This document shows, in pieces, positions 42,808-52,617 of a stretch of DNA of 64,000 nucleotides. The notes beneath the pieces are model-generated. The model searched no databases. It saw only the letters and a list, made by a program, of their open reading frames with translations, and was not told the origin of the DNA. Position numbers and translations under genes: made by a program. Location: positions 624,109 to 688,108 of the forward strand of contig NZ_SBHM01000006.1 in the NCBI RefSeq assembly GCF_004028095.1, read 5' to 3'. Source of the stretch: Paenarthrobacter ureafaciens (GTDB lineage: Bacteria; Actinomycetota; Actinomycetes; Actinomycetales; Micrococcaceae). Numbering within the stretch: position 1 is the stretch's first letter; each line of letters opens with the position of its first letter.

Positions 42808-44027
42808 TTGCTGCCCTCCGGCACCGGATAGGGGTCATGTCCGCTACCGACAGTGGCGCCTTTCTCGGCTATCACGGGCTTGGCACCCCTGAAGTTCTCG
42901 CAGCAGTTCGGGCGGCATACGTCGTACCACGGGCCGAGGTCCGTCACGTGCGGCCGCTCGGAGATGTTGTTCTCCACGGTGCGTTCGCAGATCAGGTCCA
43001 CCAGGCCGGAGACAAATGCCGCGTGGGTGCCGGGGGTTGGGACCCGGGTAGCTTCGATTCCGAGGTTTCCGCACGTCTCCAGCGCCTCGGTGTCGAGGTC
43101 CCAGGCGACCTCCATATGGTCGCTCACGAATCCGAGCGGCACGATCACCACACCGCGGACGCCTTCGGGCGCGATCGCTTCAAGGTGGTCATTGATGTCC
43201 GGTTCCAACCACGGAATGTGCGGCGCTCCGGAACGCGACTGGTACACGAGGTCCCAGGCAACGTCCGGTGCCACCTGGTCCATGATGGCTTTGGCGTTGG
43301 CGAGGTGCTGGGCTGCGTAGGCGGAACCTTCGGCGAATTCGCGGGGCTCGTCGACGGACCGGCCCGCAGCCTCGGCGTCCCGGGTAGGGATGGAGTGGGT
43401 TGCGAACAGGACACGGATCTTGGAGTCCGGGTCCGTTTCGCCTGCGGCAACGAGCTTCCCGCGGATCTCTTCCAGTCCGGCCGCGGTTCCTTCCAGGAAC
43501 GGCTGCACTACGCCGGGGTGGTCGAAGTATTGGCGGATCTTGTCCACTTCCAGCTTGCCGTCCAAACCCGTTTCCGTCAGCGCGATGCCGATGTCCTCGC
43601 GGTACTGGCGGCAGCTGGAGTAGCAGGAGTAGATGCTGGTGGTGAGCATCAGGATGCGGCGGTGGCCGGCGTCGTAGGCGTCCTGCAAAACCGGCGCGAT
43701 GTACGGGTCCCAGTTACGGTTGCCCCACAGCACAGGCAACTCGATGCCGCGGCGGGCGAGCTCACCCTCAATGGCGGCTTTGAGCTCACGGTTCTGCTGG
43801 TTAATGGGGCTGATACCGCCAAAGGCGCGGTAGTGGTGCGATACCTCTTCAAGGCGTTCGTCAGGGATGCCCCGGCCCCTGGTCACATTCCGAAGGAACG
43901 GGATGACGTCTTCCTGGCCTTCCGGACCACCGAAGGAGGCCAGCAGCACGGCGTCGTAATTCTTCGGCTCCAGCCTGCCGCGCTCGGTCACCTGGTTCGG
44001 TTCAGTGGAGATGGGGAAAGTGCTCAT
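42804..44027 (-). CDS. hemH: Coproporphyrin III ferrochelatase CpfC
   Basis: This 407-residue chelatase inserts iron into coproporphyrin III in the actinobacterial pathway. It has LASFGGPEGQEDVIPFLRN, TSIYSCYSSCRQYREDI, LFATHSIPTRD and PLGFVSDHMEVAWDLD; the last two hold the catalytic His and Glu. Cys135, Cys139 and the C-terminal VCRPNCC (371, 375, 376) are candidates for the [2Fe-2S] cluster known in actinobacterial ferrochelatases. Which ligate iron is not certain. ATG 44027 overlaps the chdC stop. It is called CpfC rather than protoporphyrin ferrochelatase because ChdC is in the same operon. Confidence 0.95.
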   Translation of the reverse strand: MSTFPISTEPNQVTERGRLEPKNYDAVLLASFGGPEGQEDVIPFLRNVTRGRGIPDERLEEVSHHYRAFGGISPINQQNRELKAAIEGELARRGIELPVLWGNRNWDPYIAPVLQDAYDAGHRRILMLTTSIYSCYSSCRQYREDIGIALTETGLDGKLEVDKIRQYFDHPGVVQPFLEGTAAGLEEIRGKLVAAGETDPDSKIRVLFATHSIPTRDAEAAGRSVDEPREFAEGSAYAAQHLANAKAIMDQVAPDVAWDLVYQSRSGAPHIPWLEPDINDHLEAIAPEGVRGVVIVPLGFVSDHMEVAWDLDTEALETCGNLGIEATRVPTPGTHAAFVSGLVDLICERTVENNISERPHVTDLGPWYDVCRPNCCENFRGAKPVIAEKGATVGSGHDPYPVPEGSK

Positions 44028-44725
44028 GCAAGGACCTCTGCAATCTCAGCGGCGGTGACCCGGCGCCCGGTGTAGAACGGAATTTCTTCACGAACATGGT
44101 TGCGGGCCTCGGTGGCGCGCAGGTGGCGCATCAGGTCCACGAGGTCCACGAGCTCAGGTGCCTCGAGGCCGAGGATCCACTCCCAGTCACCCAAGGCGAA
44201 GGATGACACGGTGTTGGAAATGACCTGGGGGAAGTCCCGGCCCAGGAGGCCGTGGTCCCGCAGCATCTTGCCGCGTTCTTCTGCCGGCAGGATGTACCAC
44301 TCGTAGGAGCGGACGAACGGGTAAACGCAGAGCCAGGTGCTGGGCTCGACGCCACGGGCGTAGGCAGGCACGTGATTCTTGGCGAATTCGGCTTCGCGGT
44401 GGACGCCCATGGCCGACCAAACGATCTCCGTTCCTGCGAAGAGCTTGCTCCGGCGGATGGCGCGGACAGCGGACTGCAGGTCTTCGGGCTTGGAGCCATG
44501 CAACCACACCATGATGTCAGCGTCGGCACGCATGGCGGACACGTCATAGCACCCTCGCACCGTAACGCCGTCGGCAGCCAGTTTCCCGGTCAGGGCTTCG
44601 AATTCCTGGGCAGCTTCGCCGCTGCGCAAGACGTCGGCAGAGCGCTTGAAAACGGTCCACAGCGTAAAAAACTGTTCTTCGTTTTCGGCAGTTTTAGTGA
44701 CAGATTCGGCGGAAGTGTGGCTCAT
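44024..44725 (-). CDS. hemQ: Coproheme decarboxylase ChdC (HemQ)
   Basis: This 233-residue chlorite-dismutase-family protein makes haem b from coprohaem by two oxidative decarboxylations. Signatures are FTLWTVFKRS, ADIMVWLHGSKPEDLQ, RSYEWYILPAEERGKMLRDHGL and the C-terminal YTGRRVTAAEIAEVLA. The protein lacks the distal Arg found in true chlorite dismutases, as far as I can judge, and the operon context fixes its role. ATG 44725 was chosen. It lies 72 bp after cgoX, the largest gap in the first part of the operon, which could hold an internal promoter. Confidence 0.94.
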   Translation of the reverse strand: MSHTSAESVTKTAENEEQFFTLWTVFKRSADVLRSGEAAQEFEALTGKLAADGVTVRGCYDVSAMRADADIMVWLHGSKPEDLQSAVRAIRRSKLFAGTEIVWSAMGVHREAEFAKNHVPAYARGVEPSTWLCVYPFVRSYEWYILPAEERGKMLRDHGLLGRDFPQVISNTVSSFALGDWEWILGLEAPELVDLVDLMRHLRATEARNHVREEIPFYTGRRVTAAEIAEVLA

Positions 44726-44797
44726 GGTTCAAGTTTGCCCCGTGCTGGCCGCTAAGTCGAAACGGATCAGTTCTACAAGACGTAGAAGTGACGCAAA

Positions 44798-46261
44798 TCA
44801 CATATTGGCGGCGTCGTGGGCCAGCTTCTTCGCTTGGGTCCGGGTGTCGGCAACCACGGCAGCAAGGCCGTTCCCGGCCAGCCATCCCCCCACGACAGCC
44901 AGGCCCTCCACGGCCCCGCAGACCCGGCGAACCTCGGCCACGCGCTGTTTGTGACCCACGGCGGCAAACGGCAGGGCGCCTTCCCATCGCACGACGTCCC
45001 AATCCACGACGTCCGCACGGGTGATGGGAACCGTGAGGAGGTTCGAGGCGTCTTCCACTGCAGCCGAAAGCAGGGACTGGTCGTCCATGACCGATGCAGC
45101 CTGCCCGTCAGAGCCATCCACACCGACCAGCCGTCCGTAGGAAAGGCGGACCACGTGGGTGCCGGGACCGGCTTCCCCGGCAAGCCAATCCCACTTGGAA
45201 GTGGCGTGCGTCAGGGCCTTGGCCCTGATTCCCGGAGTTTGGGGGGCAACGAGGATTCCGGTACCGCGCGGCCGGCTGTCCAGTTCGGGAAGATCCACCA
45301 CCAGCGTCACCAGGCTGACCAGAGGGCCTGCTTCCGGGCGGAGTCCAGCCAGCGCCGGCACCGAGTCCGCAAGCAGTCCGACGGCGGCCGGGCCGTCGAG
45401 CGCAACCACCAGCCGCCCGGCGTCGTACGTGGAATCACCAGCCGAAACCTGCCAACCGGTTCCGGCCTTGCGTATGCCGTCCACCCGCTGGTGGGTCAGC
45501 AGCACTACCCCGCGGTCCTGCAGGTCCTTGACCAGGGCTCCGATCAAGGTGTGCATGCCGCCCTTCAGCCCCGCGACGGCGGAGCCGGCTTTGGCAGGCG
45601 CGGACCCCGCACCGCGCGCAGCCTTTCGTTGTGCTGCGACGGCAGCGGCAAGCGAGCCGTTGGCGCGGACGCCATCGCGAAGCCCGGGCGCCACCATGTC
45701 AACGTCCAACAGGGCCGGGTCGGCCGAATGGACGCCGCCCACCACGGGCTCCACCAGGCGCTCAAGGACCCGCTTGCCCATTCTCGTCCGGACCAATTGG
45801 GAAACGCTCGTCAGCTCGGCAGAGGTGCCGAGCCCGGCCGGCAGGATCCGGTCCATGGATGCGCGCAGGGCACCAAGGAAGCCCAGCGAGCGCCGGACCT
45901 CGGGGTCCCACGGGTTGGCCGGGATGCCCAGGATTCCGGTTTTCGGAAGTTCCCTGGCGCCCTCGGGCAATTGCACCCATGCACCCCCGGGCCGCGGTGC
46001 GACGATCTGCCCGCCGATTCCCAGCTCCCGGACCAGGTCGGCAACAGCGGAAGAGCGGGTAGCGAATGACTCAGCCCCACTGTCAAGGGACAGACCTGCC
46101 ACGACGTGGCTTCCCACACAGCCACCCCAGGACTCCGAAGCCTCGAGAACCGTCACGGCGATGCCCGCCATCGCCAGTTCGCGGGCGGCCACCAGGCCTG
46201 AGACGCCGCCGCCTACAACCACCGCCGTGGGGCTTTGGGGCGCGGCACCTCGCGAGCGCAC
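44798..46261 (-). CDS. hemY: Coproporphyrinogen III oxidase CgoX (HemY-type)
   Basis: This 487-residue FAD-dependent oxidase removes six electrons from coproporphyrinogen III. The dinucleotide-binding motif VVVGGGVSGLVAARELA is at residues 13-29, followed by VLEASESWGGCVGSHV. C-terminal motifs GLAVVGGWLAGNGLAAVVAD close the FAD site. It has no membrane segment, matching the soluble coproporphyrinogen oxidase type. GTG 46261 has GGAG 9 nt upstream, and it begins 5 bp after hemE. The open frame on the opposite strand across this region is a codon-bias shadow. Confidence 0.95.
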   Translation of the reverse strand: MRSRGAAPQSPTAVVVGGGVSGLVAARELAMAGIAVTVLEASESWGGCVGSHVVAGLSLDSGAESFATRSSAVADLVRELGIGGQIVAPRPGGAWVQLPEGARELPKTGILGIPANPWDPEVRRSLGFLGALRASMDRILPAGLGTSAELTSVSQLVRTRMGKRVLERLVEPVVGGVHSADPALLDVDMVAPGLRDGVRANGSLAAAVAAQRKAARGAGSAPAKAGSAVAGLKGGMHTLIGALVKDLQDRGVVLLTHQRVDGIRKAGTGWQVSAGDSTYDAGRLVVALDGPAAVGLLADSVPALAGLRPEAGPLVSLVTLVVDLPELDSRPRGTGILVAPQTPGIRAKALTHATSKWDWLAGEAGPGTHVVRLSYGRLVGVDGSDGQAASVMDDQSLLSAAVEDASNLLTVPITRADVVDWDVVRWEGALPFAAVGHKQRVAEVRRVCGAVEGLAVVGGWLAGNGLAAVVADTRTQAKKLAHDAANM

Positions 46262-46266
46262 GACGA

Positions 46267-47382
46267 CTACTCCGAGGGGATGGAGTGGATGAGTTCAACA
46301 ACCCGGGTCAACACGGTGGGATCCGTCTCGGGCGGAACACCATGGCCGAGGTTCACTACATGTCCGGGTGCCGCGGAACCGGCTGCGATGACTTCCCGGA
46401 CGTGGGCCTCCAACACCTCCCAGGGAGCAGAAAGGAGCGCGGGGTCGATGTTGCCCTGCAACGGCACGCTTCCGCCCAACCGGCGGTTGGCCTCGTCCAG
46501 CGGCAGGCGGTAGTCGACGCCGACGACATCCACGCCGACATCCCGCATGGCCACCAGGAGCTCGGAGGTGCCGGTACCGAAATGCACCAACGGCGCACCC
46601 AGTCCGCGAACGTGGCTGAGGGCCCGCGAGGAGGCCGACGCAACGAACCTGGTGTAATCAGCCAGGCCGAGGGAACCCGCCCAGGAATCGAAGAGCTGGC
46701 CGGCCGACGCGCCGGCTTCCAACTGAGCCTGCAGGAACAGGCCCGAGGCGTCGGCAGCCCAGTTGGCCAACGCCGTCCAGGTTTCAGGGTCTGCGTGCAT
46801 CATGGTCCGGGGGCCCAGATGGTCCCGGGAAGGACGGCCTTCCACCATGTAGGCAGCCAGGGTGAAGGGCGCGCCGGCAAAACCGATGAGCGGAGTCTTG
46901 CCAAGCTCTGCCACCGTGAGGCGGACGGCTTCGCGGATGGGCTCCAGCGCTTCCCAGGTCAGCTCGGGCAGCGCGGCTACGTCGTCGGCGGTCCGTACCG
47001 GCTTGTCCAACACCGGCCCGACACCTGGAACGATGTCCACTCCGACGCCGGCGAGCTTGAGGGGAATGACGATGTCGGAGAAGAAGATACCGGCGTCTAC
47101 ATCATGGCGACGCACGGGCTGCAGCGTGATCTCTGCGGCGAGTTCAGGACGCAGGCATGAATCGAGCATGGCAACGCCCTCACGTACCTTGAGGTACTCG
47201 GGCAGGGAACGGCCGGCCTGACGCATGAACCATACGGGCCTGCGCGAAGGCGTACCGCCGCGGTAGGCGGTGATCAGCGGCGAGTCCGCAGTGCGGCCAT
47301 CATTGAGGGGGTGGCCCGGCCCAAGCTTGCCTGCCGGGGCATTGATGGCCGTATTGTTGGAGGGTGCCGCGCTAGAAGTCAT
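46267..47382 (-). CDS. hemE: Uroporphyrinogen decarboxylase
   Basis: This 371-residue enzyme decarboxylates uroporphyrinogen III to coproporphyrinogen III. The N-terminal signature [20 protein letters not shown] and the second signature [16 protein letters not shown] are intact; conserved Asp in [10 protein letters not shown] and the C-terminal GNIDPALL and [12 protein letters not shown] match. ATG 47382 (MTSSAAP) was chosen with GAAGG just upstream. It is the first gene of the leftward haem operon and diverges from hemA across 159 bp that must hold both promoters. Confidence 0.97.
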   Translation of the reverse strand: MTSSAAPSNNTAINAPAGKLGPGHPLNDGRTADSPLITAYRGGTPSRRPVWFMRQAGRSLPEYLKVREGVAMLDSCLRPELAAEITLQPVRRHDVDAGIFFSDIVIPLKLAGVGVDIVPGVGPVLDKPVRTADDVAALPELTWEALEPIREAVRLTVAELGKTPLIGFAGAPFTLAAYMVEGRPSRDHLGPRTMMHADPETWTALANWAADASGLFLQAQLEAGASAGQLFDSWAGSLGLADYTRFVASASSRALSHVRGLGAPLVHFGTGTSELLVAMRDVGVDVVGVDYRLPLDEANRRLGGSVPLQGNIDPALLSAPWEVLEAHVREVIAAGSAAPGHVVNLGHGVPPETDPTVLTRVVELIHSIPSE

Positions 47383-47501
47383 GCCTTCGATTGTGCCGAA
47401 AATCCGGTGCAAAAGATAACGACAGGCTGTCACGTTCCACCCGCCGCCATACCCATGTGGCAGGGATCACTCCAGCTGGTGGTCATTGCCACGGCGGCAC
47501 G

Positions 47502-47532
47502 TTGTTCTACCGCGCTACGAAAAAGCTATGAT
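47502..47532 (+). promoter_or_regulatory. Candidate hemA promoter
   Basis: TTGTTC (47502-47507) and TATGAT (47527-47532) are separated by 19 nt. The predicted transcription start (about 47538-47541) is at or a few bases before the hemA GTG at 47542, and no Shine-Dalgarno is visible between them, so the mRNA may be leaderless. Confidence 0.5.
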
Positions 47533-47541
47533 TGGTTTGCT

Positions 47542-48861
47542 GTGGTTCTTTTCTCATTGGTGGCTACACACGCCGACATCGACCTCGAAACCGTCGCTCA
47601 GTTGAGCAACGGTTCCTCCGAGCTGGCCTCCACCGCCCTGACGGGCTCACCGGTCGTCTCCGGAGCCGTGGTCCTGGCAACGTGCAACCGCTACGAGATC
47701 TATGGCGAAACAGCAAACGGCGCCGACGTCGAAGCCGCCCGCTCCGCCCTGGTTTCCCAGATCAGCGAACTCAGTGGACTCAATGAGCAACTCGTGTCGC
47801 GTTCCTTCAACACCCACGCGGGTCCGGACGTAACACGCCACCTCTTCGCAGTGAGCGCCGGGTTGGATTCCGCCGTCGTGGGCGAACGTGAGATCGCGGG
47901 GCAGGTCCGCCGCGCCCTGATCACCGCACAGCAGGAAGGCACCGCAAGTCCGGGGCTGGTCCGGCTCTTCCAAGCGGCTTCCAAGACCGCCAAGGACGTT
48001 GGCGCGCAGACGGCACTGGGTTCCCGTGGCCTTTCCATTGTCTCCGTGGCACTGGACCTGGCCACCGATCTTTCGGACAATCCGGACTGGTCCACCAAGA
48101 AGGTAGTGATCTTCGGTACCGGCGCCTATGCGGGAGCCACCATGTCCCTGCTGCGCGAACGGGGCTGCTCGGACATCTCCGTCTATTCCTCCTCCGGCCG
48201 CGCGGAAACATTCGTTGCCACCCGCGGCGGAACAGCCCTCGACGCCGATTCGCTTCCCGGGGCCGTGGCAGCCGCCGACGTGATGATCGGCTGCAGCGGC
48301 TCCGACAACCGGGTTGAGGCAGAGGATCTCGCCCGCGTCAGGACCAATTCGGGAAAGCCGTTGATTGCGATCGACCTTGCACTGACCCACGACTTCGATC
48401 CCGCCGTCGGCGAACTCGACGGCGTGGAACTCCTTACCCTCGAATCAGTCCGCCTGGCTGCGCCGCAGGAGCAGGCCGAGTCGCTGTCCCAGGCCAGTGC
48501 GATCGTCAGCGGCGCCGCCACGGCTTTCGAATCAGAGCGCGAATCGCGCTCGGTGGATTCGGCCATCGTTGCCCTGCGACGCCACACCATGAACGTCCTC
48601 GACTCCGAAATGGAAAAAGTCCGCGCCCGGCACGGGTGCACTGCAGCGGCCGAGGAGGTCGAATTCGCCCTTCGCCGGATGGTGAAGCAGCTGCTGCACA
48701 TCCCCACCGTACGTGCCCGCGAACTGGCCTCCGACGGCCGTCAGGAAGACTACGTGGCAGCGTTGGATGCGCTCTACGGTATCCAGGTGGAGCAGCCCCA
48801 GGCAGCTCCCGCAGCGGAGTGCCCGGTAGACCACCAGCAACTTCGCTCCGAAAGCGCCTAG
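47542..48861 (+). CDS. hemA: Glutamyl-tRNA reductase
   Basis: This 439-residue enzyme reduces glutamyl-tRNA to glutamate-1-semialdehyde, the committed haem step. It has the N-terminal [15 protein letters not shown], catalytic Cys48 in [10 protein letters not shown], the tRNA/catalytic segment [15 protein letters not shown], and the NADPH-binding domain ([17 protein letters not shown]). The C-terminal dimerisation helix ([18 protein letters not shown]) is complete. I chose GTG 47542 over the longer open frame because the family N-terminus begins there. It is divergent from the rest of the haem genes and has its own terminator at 48888. Confidence 0.96.
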   Translation: MVLFSLVATHADIDLETVAQLSNGSSELASTALTGSPVVSGAVVLATCNRYEIYGETANGADVEAARSALVSQISELSGLNEQLVSRSFNTHAGPDVTRHLFAVSAGLDSAVVGEREIAGQVRRALITAQQEGTASPGLVRLFQAASKTAKDVGAQTALGSRGLSIVSVALDLATDLSDNPDWSTKKVVIFGTGAYAGATMSLLRERGCSDISVYSSSGRAETFVATRGGTALDADSLPGAVAAADVMIGCSGSDNRVEAEDLARVRTNSGKPLIAIDLALTHDFDPAVGELDGVELLTLESVRLAAPQEQAESLSQASAIVSGAATAFESERESRSVDSAIVALRRHTMNVLDSEMEKVRARHGCTAAAEEVEFALRRMVKQLLHIPTVRARELASDGRQEDYVAALDALYGIQVEQPQAAPAAECPVDHQQLRSESA

Positions 48862-48887
48862 CGCAAGTTCGCCAGTTGAACCCTGCT

Positions 48888-48920
48888 GCCGCCCACCGCA
48901 ACCGGTAGGCGGCTGTTTCT
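48888..48920 (+). terminator. Terminator after hemA
   Basis: A hairpin with arms GCCGCCCACC and GGTAGGCGGC (one internal mismatch) and a short loop is followed by TGTTTCTG, 27 bp past the hemA stop and 10 bp before the moeZ stop. Confidence 0.75.
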
Positions 48921-48929
48921 GCCTACATG

Positions 48930-50129
48930 TCAGTAGACGGGCTTCTCCGGTTCCACATCCCGCACCCAGGCGAGGATACCGCCGTCGAGATGGCTGACCC
49001 GCGTGTACCCCGCCTTCCGTGCGGCCTCCAGCACTGCGGCCGAACGCGTCCCTGCCTTGCAGTGGAACACGATGTCCCGGTTCTGCGGCAGGTCAACCCA
49101 AGCCTCACCGGCCAGGATCCTTCCCTGCGGAATCAACACGGAGCCATCGATATTCACGATGCTGTACTCGCCTGATTCCCTCACGTCCACCAGGTCAAAA
49201 TCGCGCTGCCCCGCTGCACGTTCGGCCAGCATCGCGGCGAGTTCCTTGGCCGTGACGGTATGTTCGCCGTCGGTAGGGGCCGGCGGCGTAACCCCGCAGA
49301 ATGCCTCGTAGTCCGTCAGTTCCGTGATGGGTTGGGCTTCGGGATCCCTGGACACCTTGATTTCGCGCCAGCTGCCGCCCAACGCGTCGAAAAGGGCAAC
49401 CCGCCCCAGCAGGGAACGCCCGACGCCGGTAATCAGCTTCACTGCCTCGGTCACCATCAGCGAGCCCACTGCGGCGCACAGCATGCCGAAGACACCGCCC
49501 TCGCCGCAGGAGGGCACCGAGCCGGCGGGTGGGGCTTCGGGGTACAGGTCGCGGTAGGTGGGGCCGTGTTCTGCCCAGAACACGCTGACCTGGCCGTCAA
49601 AACGGAAGATGGAGCCCCAGACGTACGGCTTGCCGAGGATCGCTGCGGCATCGTTGACCAGGTAGCGCGTGGCGAAGTTGTCCGCACCGTCGAGGATGAG
49701 GTCATAGCCCGCAAAAAGCTCCAGCGCGTTGGACGCATCCAGCCGCTGGTTGTGCAGCACTATGGTGACCAGCGGATTGAGCTCGGCGATGGCCTTGCGC
49801 GCGGACTCGATCTTGGGTGTGCCCACATCGTGAACACCGTGGATCACCTGGCGCTGGAGGTTGCTCAAGTCAACGGTGTCATCGTCCACAATGCCCAGAG
49901 TCCCGACGCCGGCCGCGGCCAGGTACAAAAGCGCCGGAGATCCCAGGCCACCGGCACCTATGACAAGGACTTTCGCATTCTTAAGCCTGCGTTGGCCCAC
50001 CGCGCCGATTTCGGGAATGATGAGATGCCGGGAGTACCGTTCCACCTCGGCCGGCGTCAGTCCGTCGGCCGGTTCAACGAGTGGCGGCAGGACCGCGGGC
50101 GCAGTGGGGGCAGCAAGAATTGAGGCCAT
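48930..50129 (-). CDS. moeZ: Adenylyltransferase/sulfurtransferase MoeZ (ThiF-MoeB type with rhodanese domain)
   Basis: This is a 399-residue two-domain enzyme. Residues 20-270 are an E1-like domain that adenylates the C-terminal Gly of ubiquitin-like sulfur carriers (ATP site VIGAGGLGSPALLYLAAAG; DDDTVDLSNLQRQ; CGEGGVFG). Residues 290-395 are a rhodanese domain whose persulfide Cys is in FHCKAGTRSA. The partners are MoaD, CysO or ThiS; the thiS gene 2.3 kb away has no thiF of its own, so MoeZ may charge it. ATG 50129 was chosen. It is divergent from the TetR gene. Confidence 0.93.
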   Translation of the reverse strand: MASILAAPTAPAVLPPLVEPADGLTPAEVERYSRHLIIPEIGAVGQRRLKNAKVLVIGAGGLGSPALLYLAAAGVGTLGIVDDDTVDLSNLQRQVIHGVHDVGTPKIESARKAIAELNPLVTIVLHNQRLDASNALELFAGYDLILDGADNFATRYLVNDAAAILGKPYVWGSIFRFDGQVSVFWAEHGPTYRDLYPEAPPAGSVPSCGEGGVFGMLCAAVGSLMVTEAVKLITGVGRSLLGRVALFDALGGSWREIKVSRDPEAQPITELTDYEAFCGVTPPAPTDGEHTVTAKELAAMLAERAAGQRDFDLVDVRESGEYSIVNIDGSVLIPQGRILAGEAWVDLPQNRDIVFHCKAGTRSAAVLEAARKAGYTRVSHLDGGILAWVRDVEPEKPVY

Positions 50130-50213
50130 ACCCCAATGTATGCCTGCCGATGCCGCCCGGTCATATTACCCACCGGTACAGTGGTCATAACTGCAAAGGA
50201 AAGGCGGCAGACT

Positions 50214-50867
50214 GTGGCTGACGGCGCACGGGCAAACGATGGGGCAGCAAAGCAGGAACGGTCCGGTTCCACCCGCTCAGCAAGGTTGCCGCGGGACGAG
50301 CGCCGGGCACAATTACTGAACGCGGCATTGGAGGTTTTCGTTTCCAATGGCTTCCATGGAGCAGCCATGGATGAGATCGCCGAAACCGCCCACGTCAGCA
50401 AACCGGTCCTCTACCAGCACTTTCCCTCCAAACGGGACCTCTACATGGCGTTGCTGGACAGCCATCTGGCCGCACTGACGGAACTGATGCTCAGCGCGCT
50501 GAACTCCACCACGGACAACAAGGAACGCGTCAAGGCGGTAATGCGCGCCTATTACAAGTTCATTGCCGATGACGACCAGGCCCACCGCCTCGTCTTCGAA
50601 TCGGACCTCATCAACGATCCCGACGTCAGCTCACGCCTGGAAACGTTCAACAAGACGTTCGCGGACGCAGTAGCCCATGTGATCGCCGAAGACACCAAGC
50701 TGCCGCCCCTTGAAGCTCAGTTGCTGGGCCGCGGCCTGGCGGGAATGGCGCAGGTCAGCGCCCGGTACTGGCTGGAAACGGATGGAAACCTTGACCTCGA
50801 TGTGGCCAGTGATCTGATCTATCGTTTAGCTTGGCGCGGAATCAGTCGATTCCCCAAAGAGTCCTAG
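50214..50867 (+). CDS. TetR-family transcriptional regulator
   Basis: This 217-residue regulator has an N-terminal helix-turn-helix (about residues 26-70: RRAQLLNAALEVFVSNGFHG, AMDEIAETAHVSKPVLYQHFPSKRDLY). A C-terminal helical ligand domain follows. GTG 50214 has AAGG upstream; the extra 26 residues of the open frame have no ribosome site. It is followed 51 bp downstream by the DUF3107 gene and diverges from moeZ, the same arrangement I recall for Rv3208-Rv3208A in mycobacteria. Ligand and targets are unknown. Confidence 0.9.
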   Translation: MADGARANDGAAKQERSGSTRSARLPRDERRAQLLNAALEVFVSNGFHGAAMDEIAETAHVSKPVLYQHFPSKRDLYMALLDSHLAALTELMLSALNSTTDNKERVKAVMRAYYKFIADDDQAHRLVFESDLINDPDVSSRLETFNKTFADAVAHVIAEDTKLPPLEAQLLGRGLAGMAQVSARYWLETDGNLDLDVASDLIYRLAWRGISRFPKES

Positions 50868-50918
50868 GCTACAAATAAGGGACTGACCTAAAACGTTGAT
50901 TGGCTTGGAGGCCTTGTT

Positions 50919-51143
50919 GTGGAAGTAAAGATCGGCATTCAGAACGTTGGCCGCGAAATTGTGCTCGAATCCTCGCTCGATGCCGAGGCCGTAGGCAAGC
51001 TTGTTTCAGACGCCCTGTCCAAGGGCTCGGAATTGCGCCTCACCGATGATAAGGGCCGTCAGGTCATTGTTCCGGGCGGTGCCCTGGGCTACGTGGAGAT
51101 CGGCGCGGAGGAAGTTCGTCGCGTGGGCTTCGGCGCACTCTGA
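50919..51143 (+). CDS. DUF3107 small protein
   Basis: This 74-residue acidic protein is of the actinobacterial DUF3107 family (TB9.4-like in M. tuberculosis). The sequence is a compact beta-rich domain (MEVKIGIQNVGREIVLESS, GRQVIVPGGALGYVEIGAEE). GTG 50919 has GGAGG 8 nt upstream. Its function is not known to me. The genomic link with a TetR regulator and a DEAD-box helicase further on is conserved. Confidence 0.9.
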   Translation: MEVKIGIQNVGREIVLESSLDAEAVGKLVSDALSKGSELRLTDDKGRQVIVPGGALGYVEIGAEEVRRVGFGAL

Positions 51144-51174
51144 TCCAGAACGCCCGCAACGCTAAGGAGACCCC

Positions 51175-51477
51175 ATGCTTTCCCTCGTCGTGATGGTGTT
51201 CGTTACCGTCGCTACCGGCTTCCTGGTGTGGGCAAACGACAAACGGCATGGCAAGTACGGCATTGCCGTCCCCGCGGGAGTATCCCTCGGAGTCGGCGCC
51301 CTCAGCTGGATCGCCTTCATTGCCGCCGGCTTCGGCTACCAGCCGGGGCTGACCTGGATTCCGTGGGTCTTGCCGATCGTCCTTGGCACGGCAGCTGCGG
51401 CAGGCGTCGCGGTGTTCCTTGGCAGGACCCGGACCGTGCGGGACACTGAAGCGCTCACCAAAGCACTCCGCCTGTAG
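51175..51477 (+). CDS. Small predicted membrane protein
   Basis: This 100-residue protein has three hydrophobic segments (about 1-20, 30-53, 61-80), with basic residues between the first two. It has no recognisable enzymatic motif and no Cys cluster. ATG 51175 has AAGGAGA just upstream, and the gene follows DUF3107 by 31 bp, so it is probably co-transcribed. I cannot assign a function. A strong bidirectional terminator follows. Confidence 0.75.
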   Translation: MLSLVVMVFVTVATGFLVWANDKRHGKYGIAVPAGVSLGVGALSWIAFIAAGFGYQPGLTWIPWVLPIVLGTAAAAGVAVFLGRTRTVRDTEALTKALRL

Positions 51478-51506
51478 CACCTTCCCGGCTCAACCGGGCG
51501 ACTAAG

Positions 51507-51545
51507 AACTGTGGCCACCACCCGCATGGGGTGGTGGCCACAGTT
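51507..51545. terminator. Perfect 17-bp bidirectional terminator between the small membrane gene and thiG
   Basis: Perfect 17-nt arms (AACTGTGGCCACCACCC and its complement) flank a 5-nt loop, ending AGTTGTC rightward and, on the opposite strand, AGTTCTTAG. It separates two convergent transcription units. Confidence 0.85.
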
Positions 51546-51580
51546 GTCAGCAGTACCTGCCGTCGCAGGTTGGTACGGGC

Positions 51581-52613
<1,033 letters not shown>

Positions 52614-52617
<4 letters not shown>

